NCBI GenBank assembly: GCA_003509895.1
Contig: DOMJ01000002.1
Span: forward strand, 1-5,354
DNA from: Candidatus Uhrbacteria bacterium
GTDB lineage: Bacteria; Patescibacteriota; Patescibacteriia; UBA9934; UBA11717
Reading direction: 5' to 3'
Length of the DNA: 5,354 nucleotides
In this document: piece by piece, positions 4,412 through 5,354 of the stretch
Position numbering within the stretch: the first letter of the stretch is position 1
Layout: each line of letters begins with the position of its first letter
Made by a program: the position numbers and the translations under genes
Notes under the pieces: model-generated
What the model saw: the letters and a program-made list of their open reading frames with translations, nothing else
What the model was told of the DNA's origin: nothing
Databases searched by the model: none

Positions 4412-5205
4412 AGCTTGCGGGAGTTGTCTTGGAGATTGAGAATGTCCTCTTGTCTAAGGCCGTACTTGTTTAATTGCGATACATTCAACTCGCATAGTTG
4501 ATTTGCAAGAACAATACCGTCGCGTGTTAACTTACTTATAACGTGGAAGGGGATGCGAGAAAAAACAGTCACGGGGTATAGGCCTTTTTGCTCAATGAAC
4601 TTGGCGATACCTTCGTTTGCAGGATAATTCCAGGCCATAACCTTCATGTTGACGCACTCACTATAGATGCGAGCTGTATCGGTAAGTTGTGTATTGGTAA
4701 AGAGAGCACCCTCCACAGATGGGTCGCGTGCACAGAGGTCCAGATGCCGCGCGTGTACATAAAGAGCAACTTTTATCTCTACGCGCCCACCGGCGGTATT
4801 GCGATACTTTGCCTCTATGGCGCGGATTTCTCCCTCACGTTTTGCATACACATCTACCTCGTGTTCTACGCATTTTCCTAACACCATTTTTCCAACCTCG
4901 GTCTCCCAGCCGTACGCAGTAAGGAGACGAGCAAGGTAGTGCTCAAATGGAAATCCGGACGGACCGAGCTGAAACATGGAGTGCTTTAAATTAAAGCGAG
5001 CGGCACCAACGGGATCTATACTCTCCAATACATGCATCACGCGTGCGTGGATTTGTTGCGTAGAGGTTCCGGGTCGGATCATCCGCGGGATTGTGCTAAG
5101 CACTTCAGAGATTGCGGAAGCGGAAACGTGAGCACGCGTAAGAGCACTCTCAAGTTTTTCGCCGGTAAATGGCTGTACTGTTCCGTCGGATTTTCTGATG
5201 TCCAT
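4393..5205 (-). CDS. ATP-cone domain fused to an Mrr-like restriction endonuclease
   Basis: A probable nucleotide-sensing DNA nuclease. Numbered from ATG 5205 (270 aa): residues 3-84 resemble an ATP-cone, the dATP/ATP-binding domain of ribonucleotide reductases and NrdR, beginning IRKSDGTVQPFTGEKLESAL. Residues 85-195 fit the Mrr-like restriction endonuclease fold: FEHYLARLLTAYGW with Glu88, then HEVDV with Asp118, then IEAK with Glu131 and Lys133, which together give a PD-(D/E)xK active site. Residues 228-262 look like a small helix-hairpin-helix region that could bind DNA. ATP-cone/endonuclease fusions exist in other bacteria, but their role is not settled. No methylase or specificity gene is nearby. 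In-frame ATGs at 5241 and 5280 would lengthen the protein. I choose 5205 because the ATP-cone starts there, an extended -10 lies just ahead of it, and the 5280 start would run into the tRNA promoter. No Shine-Dalgarno precedes 5205. It overlaps the transpeptidase gene by 19 nt. Confidence 0.85.
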   Translation of the reverse strand: MDIRKSDGTVQPFTGEKLESALTRAHVSASAISEVLSTIPRMIRPGTSTQQIHARVMHVLESIDPVGAARFNLKHSMFQLGPSGFPFEHYLARLLTAYGWETEVGKMVLGKCVEHEVDVYAKREGEIRAIEAKYRNTAGGRVEIKVALYVHARHLDLCARDPSVEGALFTNTQLTDTARIYSECVNMKVMAWNYPANEGIAKFIEQKGLYPVTVFSRIPFHVISKLTRDGIVLANQLCELNVSQLNKYGLRQEDILNLQDNSRKLCALHL

Positions 5206-5213
5206 GTGCTTGC

Positions 5214-5222
5214 AGTATAGCA
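5214..5222 (-). promoter_or_regulatory. Extended -10 promoter element for the endonuclease gene
   Basis: The minus strand reads TGCTATACT, an extended -10 with five of six TATAAT bases. No -35 is visible at 15-18 bases, though extended -10 promoters can do without one. Transcription would start only two or three bases before ATG 5205, so the mRNA would be essentially leaderless, which fits the missing Shine-Dalgarno. Confidence 0.4.
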
Positions 5223-5259
5223 GAGTTTTTGTAAACTTCATTGAAGATTCTGTGTATGC

Positions 5260-5288
5260 TTGACCTAAAAAAAAGGTCATGTTATAGT
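5260..5288 (+). promoter_or_regulatory. Strong promoter of the tRNA-Ala gene
   Basis: TTGACC (5260-5265) and TATAGT (5283-5288) each match five of six consensus bases and are exactly 17 bases apart. The start would be near 5295, about 12 bases before the tRNA. The spacer holds an A8 run, and TGACCT (5261-5266) with AGGTCA (5274-5279) forms a perfect dyad around seven A's. It is divergent from the endonuclease gene. Confidence 0.82.
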
Positions 5289-5306
5289 CTTCTCGGCTTT
5301 TAAAAT

Positions 5307-5354
5307 GGGCCTTTAGCTCAGCTGGCTAGAGCACCTGCTTTGCAAGCAGGGGGT
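5307..5354 (+). tRNA. tRNA-Ala (anticodon UGC), 3' part cut off by window end
   Basis: The 5' two thirds of a standard tRNA are present: acceptor strand GGGCCTT (5307-5313), TA at 5314-5315, D stem GCTC/GAGC (5316-5319 with 5329-5332) around AGCTGGCTA, and anticodon stem CCTGC/GCAGG (5334-5338 with 5346-5350). The loop is TTTGCAA with anticodon TGC at 5341-5343, which reads alanine GCN codons. The variable loop starts at 5351. The T arm, the 3' acceptor strand with the G3-U70 alanine identity pair, and the terminator lie outside the window. Confidence 0.93.

Noticed and set aside
4393..5205. NrdR or ribonucleotide reductase gene, because of the ATP-cone
   Set aside because: There is no zinc ribbon ahead of the cone and no reductase catalytic domain; the rest is a nuclease core.

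Overview
The window looks like a piece of the compact genome of a bacterium of the Candidate Phyla Radiation (Patescibacteria). This is an inference. It rests on the small gene set, the stand-alone GlmU-like nucleotidyltransferase, an FG-GAP/VCBS-type L,D-transpeptidase, a very short lysine/alanine-rich histone H1-like protein, and an ATP-cone/endonuclease fusion. No single gene proves the phylum.

Layout from left to right. Positions 1-339 are the 3' end of a 23S rRNA gene, including the sarcin-ricin loop. A structured spacer of about 200 nt follows, then a 5S rRNA (537-650) and its intrinsic terminator. Next come three plus-strand genes, each with its own intrinsic terminator: a 138-aa unknown protein with a faint tautomerase look (823-1239), a 150-aa unknown protein with an acidic tail (1350-1802), and a GlmU-type sugar-1-phosphate nucleotidyltransferase without the acyltransferase half (1863-2615).

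A bidirectional terminator (2627-2665) separates these from a minus-strand block. An 18-bp perfect palindrome abuts the terminator. Beyond it lies a 49-aa histone H1-like gene (2684-2833), which contains a perfect 48-bp tandem repeat. Its upstream region (2834-3073) is dense in signals: a consensus Shine-Dalgarno, a promoter with a perfect -10 box, a 14-bp perfect palindrome inside the promoter spacer, 10-bp inverted repeats flanking the promoter core, and a consensus DnaA box. I regard this control region as the most interesting part of the window.

Farther right on the minus strand are an exported L,D-transpeptidase with an FG-GAP propeller (3074-4411) and an ATP-cone/Mrr-like restriction endonuclease (4393-5205). 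The two overlap by 19 nt and are probably co-transcribed. A strong divergent promoter (5260-5288) drives a tRNA-Ala(UGC) gene that is cut off by the window end.

Functionally the window mixes translation RNA genes, envelope building (nucleotide-sugar synthesis and peptidoglycan cross-linking), DNA compaction and a possible DNA-cleaving enzyme. Nothing here forms a complete recognised defence or mobile system. I see no CRISPR array, transposase or integrase.
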